DNA of 64,000 bases from the NCBI RefSeq assembly GCF_013294115.1, contig NZ_JABSNP010000001.1:1-64000 (forward strand). Direction: 5' to 3'. The notes beneath the pieces are model-generated. The model did not search any database, had not been told where the DNA came from, and saw only the letters and a list, made by a program, of their open reading frames with translations. The translations under genes were made by a program, and so were the position numbers. The stretch is from Hymenobacter caeli. GTDB taxonomy: Bacteria > Bacteroidota > Bacteroidia > Cytophagales > Hymenobacteraceae. Numbering within the stretch: position 1 is the first letter of the stretch; every line of letters begins with the position of its first letter. Positions 1 through 7,416 of the stretch are shown here, piece by piece.

Positions 1-1
1 C

Positions 2-676
2 TTTGGCATCAAGCTGCACCTGAGCACGTTGCGCCGGCTGGCGCGCGCCGCCGGCTACGCCTGGAAGCGCTGCCGGCGCTCCGTGCGGGCCCAGCGCGAT
101 CCGGCCGCTTTTGCCGCCTGCCAAGCCCGGTTGCGCGACCTGCACCGGGCCGAGGCCTGCGGCGAAGTGGCCGTGGTCTACGTCGACGAGTGCCGCTTCT
201 CGCGCCAGGCCCCCGTGCCCTACGCCTGGCAGCGCCGCGGCCAGCCCCCGGTAGCGCTGCCCGCCGTACGCGGCCGCGGCGGACATTCCGTGCTGGGCTT
301 CTGGCAGGCCCACGCCCCCGGCCAGCCCCTGCAGGCCTACGTGCGGGCCGGAGCCCTCACCGCCGACCTGTTCGTGCTGGCCGTCACGGACTTCGCCCAG
401 TCCCTGGACCGCCCCACCGTCCTGGTGCTGGATAACGCCTCGATTCACCGGGCCCACGTGGTCCGCGCCTGCCACGCCGCATGGGCGGCGAAGGGCCTGA
501 GCCTGCTGTTCTTGCCGCCCTACAGCCCGGAACTCAACCATATCGAGCTGCTCTGGCACCGCTGCAAGCACTATTGGGTGCGGCCGGAGGACTACCAATC
601 CGACCACACCTTGCTTCAACGCATCGAACACGTCCTAATCCGAATCGGAAAAAATTATACGGTTACTTTTGCGTGA
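2..676 (+). CDS. IS630-family transposase, C-terminal part
   Basis: DDE-type transposase cut by the left window edge; the reading frame is open from base 2, so the N-terminal helix-turn-helix part is missing. The visible protein begins with the end of an HTH region (STLRRLARAAGYAWKRCRRS), then carries the three catalytic acids: Asp in VDE (codon at 185), Asp in LDNASIH (codon at 431) and Glu in SPELNHIE (codon at 545), with 37 residues between the last two. That spacing and the NHIE block fit IS630/Tc1-like enzymes, which cut and paste into TA dinucleotides. It ends NYTVTFA, a usual type of IS630 C terminus. I could not define the terminal inverted repeat downstream. A strong hairpin follows the stop. 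Whether the element is intact depends on sequence outside the window. Confidence 0.9.
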   Translation, partial: FGIKLHLSTLRRLARAAGYAWKRCRRSVRAQRDPAAFAACQARLRDLHRAEACGEVAVVYVDECRFSRQAPVPYAWQRRGQPPVALPAVRGRGGHSVLGFWQAHAPGQPLQAYVRAGALTADLFVLAVTDFAQSLDRPTVLVLDNASIHRAHVVRACHAAWAAKGLSLLFLPPYSPELNHIELLWHRCKHYWVRPEDYQSDHTLLQRIEHVLIRIGKNYTVTFA

Positions 677-694
677 CTACTTAGCACGCAAAAT

Positions 695-729
695 AAAAAG
701 GCCGTCATACCCAGTATGACGGCCTTTTT
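695..729. terminator. Bidirectional intrinsic terminator
   Basis: A perfect 16-bp stem (AAAAAGGCCGTCATAC and its complement) with a CCA loop, flanked by A and T runs, lies between the transposase stop and the convergent lipoprotein gene. It can stop transcription from either side. The stem core GTCATAC resembles the GTCATGC palindromes elsewhere in the window but is much shorter. Confidence 0.85.
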
Positions 730-745
730 GCTGGAAAGGGATTCG

Positions 746-1666
746 CTAAAACGGCAGCTTGAACTCATAAAAACTACCCTGCTCGGTGCTGATGAGCAAA
801 GTGGTGGCATCCTTAAACACCGTGCCTTCGGTTTGGCCGGCCCCTTCCAGGCTCACCTGGCGGGGCGGGGCTTTGAGGATTTCGTCCCACGAATTGCCGT
901 CGAGCACGAACAGCTCGCCGCGGCCCAGCAGCACGAGGCGGTGGCCGTCGGGGCGCAGGGCCGCGTCGGTGACCTGGCCGGGTATGGCGAGGCGGGCCAC
1001 CAGCTGGGCGGTGTAGGTACCGGGCTGGTCGGGCACGGTGTACACCTTGCTGGTGGCGTCGCGGCCCCGGTCCTTGCTGAAAAGCCACACCTTGCCGTCG
1101 TGCCAAAGGCTGGCCTCGCAGTCGAAGTTGTGGTCCTTCTTCTTCTCGGGCGGAAACTCCGTCTGGTCGGGGTATTTAAACTTGATGTCCTGCACCTGCC
1201 GGGGCTGGTCGGGGCGGAAGCGGTGGACGACGAGGTTCTGGCGGTCGTTGGCGTTGTTGCCGCAGTCGCCCACGAAGTAGTTGCCCTGGTCGTCGCGGCT
1301 CAGGCTTTCCCAGTCGGTGTTGGCGGTGCCCAGGGGCAGGGTGCCCAGCAGCTGGCCCGTGGCGCCGAGGCGGTACAGCGTGGCCGCGTTGCCCTCGTCG
1401 CCGAAGCTGAAGTACGTGCCGGGCTGCTCGGCCGGGCACAGGCCCGAGCTTTCGGGCACCACGCCCTTGAGCGAGCCCACCTGGCGCAGGCCCGGGATGA
1501 GGGCCGCGGCGGCCTTGTCCTTGTGGTGGTCGCCGCCCTTGCCTTTTTTCCCCGGGCCGGGAGCGGTTTGCGACGGGGCCCCCGCGTGCTCGTTTTGGGC
1601 CTGCGAGCAAGCCGTGGCCGTCAGTAAAAACGCCAGGCTGGCGGGCAATAAGGAAGGGAGGTGCAT
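746..1666 (-). CDS. Lipoprotein, beta-propeller-like
   Basis: A 306-residue protein with a lipoprotein signal peptide: hydrophobic stretch to about residue 18, then lipobox TATACS with Cys20 as the lipidated residue. A charged Gly/Lys/His linker (about 38-52) leads to a domain with repeated strand-like blocks (GTYFSFGDEGN, GNYFVGDCGNN, KVWLFSKDRG, RLVLLGRGELFVLDG). This looks like a SdiA-regulated/esterase-like propeller, but I do not recognise a specific family. Likely in the outer membrane, facing the periplasm or the surface. It starts 42 bases after the yidD stop on the same strand, so the two may be cotranscribed, although YidD function gives no hint about this protein. No catalytic motif is evident. 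Confidence 0.7.
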   Translation of the reverse strand: MHLPSLLPASLAFLLTATACSQAQNEHAGAPSQTAPGPGKKGKGGDHHKDKAAAALIPGLRQVGSLKGVVPESSGLCPAEQPGTYFSFGDEGNAATLYRLGATGQLLGTLPLGTANTDWESLSRDDQGNYFVGDCGNNANDRQNLVVHRFRPDQPRQVQDIKFKYPDQTEFPPEKKKDHNFDCEASLWHDGKVWLFSKDRGRDATSKVYTVPDQPGTYTAQLVARLAIPGQVTDAALRPDGHRLVLLGRGELFVLDGNSWDEILKAPPRQVSLEGAGQTEGTVFKDATTLLISTEQGSFYEFKLPF

Positions 1667-1708
1667 AAGCCGAAACGGTAAGGCCTGCTTATACGGGCTG
1701 CGGCGGCC

Positions 1709-1933
1709 TTATGGTACGGGGTCGGGGCCGTGGCCGCCCCAGGGGTGGCAGCGGGCGATGCGGGCCAGCGCCAGCCGGCCGCCCCGCCAGGGCCCGTACT
1801 TGGCAATGGCCTCCGCCGCGTAGGCCGAGCAGGTGGGCGTGTAGCGGCAGCTGGGCGGCGTGAGCGGCGAAATAAGGTGGCGGTAGAGCCAGATGAGGGC
1901 CAGAAAAAACGAGCGGGCCAGCGAGCGAACCAT
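1709..1933 (-). CDS. yidD: Membrane protein insertion efficiency factor YidD
   Basis: A 74-residue protein with the diagnostic YidD pattern: an N-terminal amphipathic/hydrophobic helix ([20 protein letters not shown]), then [20 protein letters not shown] and a conserved [17 protein letters not shown] tail. The family has conserved Cys residues (here in [10 protein letters not shown] and RCHP) and helps YidC insert inner-membrane proteins. In many bacteria it lies beside rnpA and yidC; here neither is next to it, so the gene is displaced from the usual context. Length is normal for the family. It is divergent from the HsdR_N/DUF4357 gene, with an 86-base gap. Confidence 0.93.
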   Translation of the reverse strand: MVRSLARSFFLALIWLYRHLISPLTPPSCRYTPTCSAYAAEAIAKYGPWRGGRLALARIARCHPWGGHGPDPVP

Positions 1934-2019
1934 TGTCTAAAGGTACGGCGGGTAGGGGCCCCCGGGCTTGCGGGTTTTGGTGCTTCCTTTGGCAATTGGC
2001 TCAAACCCCGCCCAGCTTC

Positions 2020-3165
2020 ATGCACGAGATTCTACTCGATATTCAGCAGCGCCTGCGCCGCAAAGAATACAAAAACGAAGAGCACGTGCGCCTGTCACTG
2101 GTGGCGCGGGTGGTGCAGGCGCTGGGCTGGGACGTGTGGAACCCCACGGAAGTGTACACTGAATTCAAGGCAACCAAAAAGGAGGACCACACGCGGGTGG
2201 ACGTGGCCTTGTTTACCCGCGACTTCGAGGACACCGCCATCTTCATCGAGTGCAAGGGCGTGGGCGCGTTCGCGGCCGATTTGGCGACGGTGGAACGGCA
2301 GCTGCGCGACTACAACCGCGACCACACGGCCCTGTTCACCATCATCACCGACGGCCGGCACTGGCGGTTTTATTTCTCCTTCACCAGCGGCGAATTCAAG
2401 GATAAGCTGTTCTGTAAGTTCGACTTGCAGCAAGACGCCCTGGAAGAAATCGAAGGTTATCTGGATACGTTCCTGCGGCGCGACAACATCACCAACCACT
2501 TGGCCCGCCGCAAAGCGGAGGCTTACCTGATGCTGGGCAAGAAGGAACGGGCCATGCAGGACGTGCTGCCCGACGCCCAGAAGCTGGTGTCGCAGCCCCC
2601 GTTTCCGTCGCTGCCCGAGGCCATGGTGCAGCTGCTGGCCGCCAAGGTGCTCACCATCACGCCAGCCGAGGCCCAGGCGTTTTTGATGGGAGCAACGCTG
2701 CCAATCGCAGGGGCCCCTAAATCGCAGCCCGGCGTGGCCGCCGGGGCCCCCGCCAAGAAAGCAGCACCTAAGAAACCGGCCGCAGCAGAAGCGCCCTCCG
2801 CAACCGATGCACCTGCGCCGCCCAACCAGAAACTGAACCCGGGCGAGCAATTCGTATTGAAGCAGGGCTTGGTGAACGCCACTGCTTACTTGCAGCCCGA
2901 TGGAGGAATGCTTGTGACAAAAGGCTCGGTGGCCGCCGCGGCTGCAACAGCCAGTTTATCAGTTGGGGGAACTGCGGTTCGGCAAAAGCTCCTGGACAGC
3001 GGCGTGCTGGTGCTGCGGGGTGGGCAACTGGTTTTTACTGCCGATTGCCTGTTCAACTCGGCCAACACGGCTGCCGTCGTCATCGTTGCGCATTCCATAA
3101 ACGCCCAAACAGCCTGGCAGCATCCCACTGGCAAGCAGGTGCGGGACTTTTTGAAAAAGCCTTAG
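2020..3165 (+). CDS. HsdR_N nuclease-fold protein with DUF4357 tail
   Basis: The frame is open from 1933, but ATG 2020 is preferred because the upstream 29 residues are low quality and overlap the divergent yidD start; this gives 381 residues. Residues 1-150 match the type I restriction HsdR N-terminal domain, with a PD-(D/E)xK signature: Glu21, Asp61 (RVDVAL) and Glu77-x-Lys79 (IFIECKG). A Lys/Ala/Pro-rich linker (about 245-275) leads to a C-terminal DUF4357-like domain (about 290-380: LVTKGSVAA..., a C-terminal FNSANTAAVVI block). No helicase motor, HsdM or HsdS gene is nearby, so it is not a normal type I system. Such stand-alone proteins are common and uncharacterised; DNA binding or cleavage is inference. 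Confidence 0.8.
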   Translation: MHEILLDIQQRLRRKEYKNEEHVRLSLVARVVQALGWDVWNPTEVYTEFKATKKEDHTRVDVALFTRDFEDTAIFIECKGVGAFAADLATVERQLRDYNRDHTALFTIITDGRHWRFYFSFTSGEFKDKLFCKFDLQQDALEEIEGYLDTFLRRDNITNHLARRKAEAYLMLGKKERAMQDVLPDAQKLVSQPPFPSLPEAMVQLLAAKVLTITPAEAQAFLMGATLPIAGAPKSQPGVAAGAPAKKAAPKKPAAAEAPSATDAPAPPNQKLNPGEQFVLKQGLVNATAYLQPDGGMLVTKGSVAAAAATASLSVGGTAVRQKLLDSGVLVLRGGQLVFTADCLFNSANTAAVVIVAHSINAQTAWQHPTGKQVRDFLKKP

Positions 3166-3199
3166 AAGTTATTTGAGCTAATTAAAATATCTATTTTGG

Positions 3200-3302
3200 C
3201 GGTCATGCTGAACGCGGTGAAGCATCTCTCCCGCTTACCAAATCATGGTTTACTGTGCGGGAGAGATGCTTCGACTACGCGGACGCCAGATGAGCATGAC
3301 CG
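3200..3302. repeat. GTCATGC-type palindromic repeat, copy A
   Basis: Left arm 3200-3234 (starts CGGTCATGCTGAACGC) and right arm 3257-3302 (ends GATGAGCATGACCG) form a long imperfect stem around an AT-rich loop; the arms share GCATCTCTCCCGC. The right arm carries an extra ACGCGGACGCCAGA segment that recurs in copy B at 33.06 kb. It lies in the gap between two convergent genes, so it may also act as a terminator. The rest of the 3166-3331 gap shows nothing else. Confidence 0.85.
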
Positions 3303-3331
3303 TTTTATTAACCCAAATAGCTTTCTAGTCG

Positions 3332-4066
3332 CTACTTCGGCAGCGCGTTCAATTCCTGTTTCCAGTGCTCCCAGTCGGGCAGCAGGCGCGTTTGCAGGGC
3401 GTAGAACGCCGCCGAGTGGTCGGGTACTTGCAGGTGGCAGCACTCGTGCAGCAGCACGTAGTCGAGGCAGCCGGGGGCGGCCCGCACCAGGTCGGGGCTG
3501 AGGCGGATGCGGGCGGTGGTGGGCGTGCAGCTGCCCCAGCGGGTGCGCATGGGGCGCACGTACAGCGTGGGGCGGCGCAGGCCCAGCCCGTCGAACACCG
3601 GCCACACCCGGGCCAGGGCCGCGGCAAACAGCGCCGGGGCCTGCCGGGCGTACCAGGCCAGGAGCACGGCCTCGGTGCGGGCGGGGGTGTGGGGCGCGGG
3701 GTAGGCCACCAGCAGCTCGTCGGCGGTGGCCGCCACGGCGGGCCGGGGGCCCTCGGCCAGGCGCAGGGCCAAGGGGCGGCCCAGGTAGTGGTGCGGGGCC
3801 CCGGCCTCGTAGCGGCGGCTGGGCGCGGGGGCCGGGCGGGCGGCAAACTCGGCCAGGTGCTGCCGAATCCAGTCGGCCCGCTTCAGCACCTGCTGGGCCA
3901 CCCAGGCGGCCGGCACGCCCGCCGGGGCCGACACGTGCACCGTGCCGTCGGGCCGCACCGCAAAGCCAATGGTGCGCCGCGCCCGGAACACGAGCGTGTA
4001 GTCGAGCGGCTGGCCCTGGTGAACGACGGTTTCGCGGCGCGGCGCGGGGGCGAAGGAGCGGGGCAT
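3332..4066 (-). CDS. YgjP/SprT-like M48-type zinc metallopeptidase
   Basis: A 244-residue protein from ATG 4066; ten more residues are possible from a TTG at 4096. It has the YgjP (DUF45/WLM) layout: an N-terminal half with a degenerate strand domain (LVFRARRTIGFAVRPDG, then WVAQQVLKRADWIRQHL), then RTRWGSCTPTTARIRLSPDL and the zinc site HECCHLQVPDHSAAFY close to the C terminus (HExxH plus a third His six residues on). The WGSC block followed by HE.CHL...H is diagnostic. Members are cytosolic metal-dependent peptidases of uncertain substrate, often found with restriction genes; here an HsdR_N protein is the convergent neighbour. The second Cys in HECCH is normal for the family. Confidence 0.88.
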   Translation of the reverse strand: MPRSFAPAPRRETVVHQGQPLDYTLVFRARRTIGFAVRPDGTVHVSAPAGVPAAWVAQQVLKRADWIRQHLAEFAARPAPAPSRRYEAGAPHHYLGRPLALRLAEGPRPAVAATADELLVAYPAPHTPARTEAVLLAWYARQAPALFAAALARVWPVFDGLGLRRPTLYVRPMRTRWGSCTPTTARIRLSPDLVRAAPGCLDYVLLHECCHLQVPDHSAAFYALQTRLLPDWEHWKQELNALPK

Positions 4067-4201
4067 GGGGCCGCAAAGTTCGGCAGTAAGCCCCAAATGG
4101 GCCCCGGATGCCCCGCGCCCGCGGGTGCGCTTCTCACGAGCTGCTCACTTTTGCTTGCGCGGGGCCTTACCTTGCACTCTGTCTGACTTTATGCCCATTA
4201 T

Positions 4202-5149
4202 ATGGCCCAACGGCTACATCGGTTTATACTTTTAGGGGGTTTGATTGGCGGGCTGAGTGGGCTGCTGGCGCCCCGTGCGCAGGCCCAGGGCAACGGCCCC
4301 GGCGTGCGCGGGGCCCGCGCCGCCGCCCTCGGCAACGCCTCGGTGGCCCTCGACGGCGACGCCTGGGCCGTGGCCAACAACCCCGCCGGCCTGGGCAGCC
4401 TGGCCCGGCCCACGGTGGGCTTTTATGCCCAAAACCGCTACTTCAGCGCGGCCCTCAACGTGGGCGCGGCCGTGGTGGCGCTGCCGCTGGGCGGAGCGGC
4501 CCCCGACGCCGCGGCCGCCGAAGAGCCCGGGGTCGTGCCCACGGGGGCCCCGGCCGCGCCCCGCGCCTGGGCCCGCCGGGGCGTGGTGGCGCTGGAGGCG
4601 CAGCGCTTCGGCGGGGCGCTCTACAACGAGACGCGCGTGGGGGCGGGCTACGGCTACCGGCTGGGCCAAATCAGCGTGGGCGGGCGCTTGGAAATGCTGC
4701 AAGTCAGCATCGAAGGGCTGGGCAGCCGGCGCGTGGCCCTGGCCTCGCTGGGCGGGCAAATCGAGGTGCTGCCCAATAAATTGACGCTGGGCGTGTACGG
4801 CTACAACCTGGGCCAGGCCCGCCTGGCCAGCTACCAGGACGAGCGGGTGCCCACCGTGCTGCGGGCCGGCCTGGCCTACCGGCCCACGGCTCAGGTGCTG
4901 CTGGCCCTCGAAACCGAGAAGGACGTGGAGCGCCCCGCCAATTTCAAGGCCGGGGCCGAGTACCGGCCGGTGGCGGCGCTGGCCGCCCGGGTGGGCGTGG
5001 CCTCGTTGAGCGAGGAAATCAGCGCCGGCCTGGGCGTGCACCTGCGCGATTTTGGGCTGGACTACGCGGCGGCGTTTCAGGCGGTGCTCGGCTTCAGCCA
5101 GCACCTGAGCGTGACGAAAACGTGGGGGCGGGGAAGTAAGGAGAATTAA
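4202..5149 (+). CDS. PorV/PorQ-like outer-membrane beta-barrel protein
   Basis: A 315-residue secreted protein: signal peptide to about residue 28 (LLAPRAQAQ), then the PorV-type opening ARAAALGNASVALDGDAWAV followed by NNPAGLGSLARPTVGF, in which the NPAGL block is characteristic of FadL-like barrels used by type IX secretion. The rest alternates strand-like segments (RVGAGYGYRLGQISVGGRLEM, LTLGVYGYNLGQARLASY) and ends with DYAAAFQAVLGFSQHLSVT. It is shorter than true PorV, and an Ala/Pro-rich loop sits near residues 100-125. It lies 23 bases upstream of a helix-hairpin-helix barrel gene on the same strand, so the two probably form one unit. A weak TACCTTGC box at 4168-4175 could be the -7 element. 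Confidence 0.75.
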   Translation: MAQRLHRFILLGGLIGGLSGLLAPRAQAQGNGPGVRGARAAALGNASVALDGDAWAVANNPAGLGSLARPTVGFYAQNRYFSAALNVGAAVVALPLGGAAPDAAAAEEPGVVPTGAPAAPRAWARRGVVALEAQRFGGALYNETRVGAGYGYRLGQISVGGRLEMLQVSIEGLGSRRVALASLGGQIEVLPNKLTLGVYGYNLGQARLASYQDERVPTVLRAGLAYRPTAQVLLALETEKDVERPANFKAGAEYRPVAALAARVGVASLSEEISAGLGVHLRDFGLDYAAAFQAVLGFSQHLSVTKTWGRGSKEN

Positions 5150-5172
5150 AAATTATAAATTAAGAATTAAAA

Positions 5173-7359
5173 ATGGGGCGTGTTTTACCCTGGCTTGCTG
5201 ACCCGCAACGCAATGTGCGTTCGGGTACTTTGTGCTCAAAGGGGAGTATAGCCGGTCTTTTCGCCCTTATTTTTAATTTATCATTTTTAATTTTTAATTC
5301 AGCAAAAGCCCAGGACTACCCGCGCCGCCCGCCCGACCTCGACCGGCTGACGCAGGAGCTATTCGCCGAAATCCAGAGCGACGAGGTGCCGGTGGAGGAT
5401 ATTTACGAGACGCTGCTCAACTACTACCAGGCCCCGCTCAACCTCAACGCCGCCACCCGCGAAGACCTGCGGGCCCTGCTGCTGCTTTCCGAAACCCAGA
5501 TTACCAGCCTGCTGCGCCACCGCGCGGCCAACGGGCCGCTGCTGAGCGTGTACGAGCTGCAAAGCATCGAGGGATTTGACCTGCGCACCATCGGCCGCAT
5601 TTTGCCGTTTGTGGCCGTGGCGGGGGCCGATGCCCGCGCCGCCCGGGGCCCCCTGTGGCAGCGCATCCTGCGCGAGGACAACAACTACGCCCTGCTGCGC
5701 TACGAGCGGGTGCTGCAAACCCGCCAGGGCTACACGCCCGCCTCGCTTTACCAGGGGCGGCCCACGCTGCGCTACCTCGGGGGGCCCGACAAGCTGGCCC
5801 TGCGCTACCGGGCCAGCCACAGCCAGGATTTCAGCGTCGGGTTTTCGCTCGAAAAAGACGCCGGCGAGCCCTGGGCCTGGCAGCCCGGCCAGGGCCGGGT
5901 GGGCTTCGACTACCTCTCGGCCCACCTGCTGCTGCAAGACCGGGGGCGCTGGAAAACCCTGGCCCTGGGCGATTACCAGCTGCAATTCGGGCAGGGGCTG
6001 CTGCTCTCGTCGGGCTTCGCGGTGGGCAAGGGCGCGGAGGTGATTACCACCGTGCGGCGCTCGTCGGTGGGCGTGCGGCCCTACGCGGGGCTGCTGGAGA
6101 ATTCGTTTTTCCGGGGCGCGGCCGCTACCTACCGGCTGGCCCCGCGCTGGGAGGCCACGGCCTTCGCCTCGCACCGCAACGTGGACGCCAACCTGCGCCA
6201 AACCCAGGACTCGCTGGCCGCCTACGACGAGTTCAGCTCCGGCTTGCTTTACACCGGCCTGCACCGCACGGCCACCGAGCTGGCCGGCCGCCACCAGCTG
6301 GCCGAAACCGTGGGCGGCGGCCACCTCGGCTACGCCAGCGCCAACGGCGACCTGGCCGTGGGCCTCACCGCCGTGGGCACGCACTACGGCACGGCCCTGC
6401 TCAAGCGCCCCGAGCCGTACAACCTGTTCGAGTTCAGCGGCAAGAACAACCTGGCCCTGGGCCTGCACTACAGCTACGTGTGGCGCAATTTGCTGCTGTT
6501 CGGCGAAACGGCCCGCACCACCGGCGGGGCCCTGGGCACCCTGAACGGCCTGCTTGCCAGCCTCGGGCCGGCCGTGGACGCGGCCGTGCTGGTGCGCCAC
6601 TACCCGGCCGATTTCCACTCGCTCTACGGCAATGCGTTCGGCGAAAACTACCGCAACATCAACGAGAGCGGCGTGTATTTCGGGTTGAAGGTGCGGCCCG
6701 CGCCGCGCTGGGAAATCAGCACCTACTACGATCAGTTCAGCTTCCCCTGGCTGCGCTACCGGGTGGGGGCCCCCACCGCCGGCCACGACGCGCTGCTGCG
6801 CCTGGCCTACACGCCCAGCAAAACCACCATTCTCTCGGCCCAGCTGCGCCAGCGCCTCAAGCCCCGCAACCTGCCCACCAGCCCCGACCGCCCCGTGCCG
6901 CTGCCCGGCAACTACGTGCAGCAGAGCCTGCTCATTTACTACGACGCGGCCATAAGTCCGGCCCTGGAAGTGCGCACCCGCCTGCAAGCCGCCCGCGTGC
7001 GCCTCGACGACGGCTTGCCCTGGCAGGCCGGCTACGTGCTGGCCCAGGACGTGGCCTACCGCTTCGGCCGGGCCCTGAAGCTGACGGCCCGCTACGCCGT
7101 GTTCGACGCCGACGACTACGACGCGCGCCAGTACGTGTACGAGTCCGATGTGTGGCTGGCCGTATCGGTGCCGGCCCTCTACGGGCAGGGCACGCGGGCC
7201 TACGCGCTGGCCGAAATCCGCCTGGGCAAACCCCTCACGCTGTGGCTGCGCTACGCCGAAACCCGCTACCGCCACCAGGCCACCGTGGGCACCGGCCTGG
7301 AAACCATTCAGGGCCCCGTGCGTGGCGAGGTGAAGGCGCAGCTGCGGTACAAGTTTTAG
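5173..7359 (+). CDS. Helix-hairpin-helix (ComEA-like) outer-membrane protein
   Basis: A 728-residue protein. The hydrophobic core of the signal peptide (GLFALIFNLSFLIFNS, cleavage after AKAQ) is encoded by an AT-rich repeat-like tract at about 5267-5301, while the preceding 28 residues are an unusually long n-region; an internal GTG (5215) could be the real start. Residues about 70-140 form a ComEA-type helix-hairpin-helix pair (PLNLNAATREDLRALLLLSE; SVYELQSIEGFDLRTIGRI). The remainder looks like a large outer-membrane beta-barrel with aromatic-rich strands, ending VRGEVKAQLRYKF, a barrel-type terminal Phe. Proteins of this build are widespread in Bacteroidota and uncharacterised; DNA binding during uptake is inference from the HHH part. 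Paired with the PorV-like gene upstream. Confidence 0.78.
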   Translation: MGRVLPWLADPQRNVRSGTLCSKGSIAGLFALIFNLSFLIFNSAKAQDYPRRPPDLDRLTQELFAEIQSDEVPVEDIYETLLNYYQAPLNLNAATREDLRALLLLSETQITSLLRHRAANGPLLSVYELQSIEGFDLRTIGRILPFVAVAGADARAARGPLWQRILREDNNYALLRYERVLQTRQGYTPASLYQGRPTLRYLGGPDKLALRYRASHSQDFSVGFSLEKDAGEPWAWQPGQGRVGFDYLSAHLLLQDRGRWKTLALGDYQLQFGQGLLLSSGFAVGKGAEVITTVRRSSVGVRPYAGLLENSFFRGAAATYRLAPRWEATAFASHRNVDANLRQTQDSLAAYDEFSSGLLYTGLHRTATELAGRHQLAETVGGGHLGYASANGDLAVGLTAVGTHYGTALLKRPEPYNLFEFSGKNNLALGLHYSYVWRNLLLFGETARTTGGALGTLNGLLASLGPAVDAAVLVRHYPADFHSLYGNAFGENYRNINESGVYFGLKVRPAPRWEISTYYDQFSFPWLRYRVGAPTAGHDALLRLAYTPSKTTILSAQLRQRLKPRNLPTSPDRPVPLPGNYVQQSLLIYYDAAISPALEVRTRLQAARVRLDDGLPWQAGYVLAQDVAYRFGRALKLTARYAVFDADDYDARQYVYESDVWLAVSVPALYGQGTRAYALAEIRLGKPLTLWLRYAETRYRHQATVGTGLETIQGPVRGEVKAQLRYKF

Positions 7360-7416
7360 AGTTCTTTAAAAATTAACTACTTATTAGTGTGAATGTTGTA
7401 AAATTACTTGGTTCCA

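Noticed and set aside
1..676. Complete insertion sequence with both ends
   Set aside because: The left part is outside the window and no right terminal repeat could be recognised, so only a partial transposase is reported.
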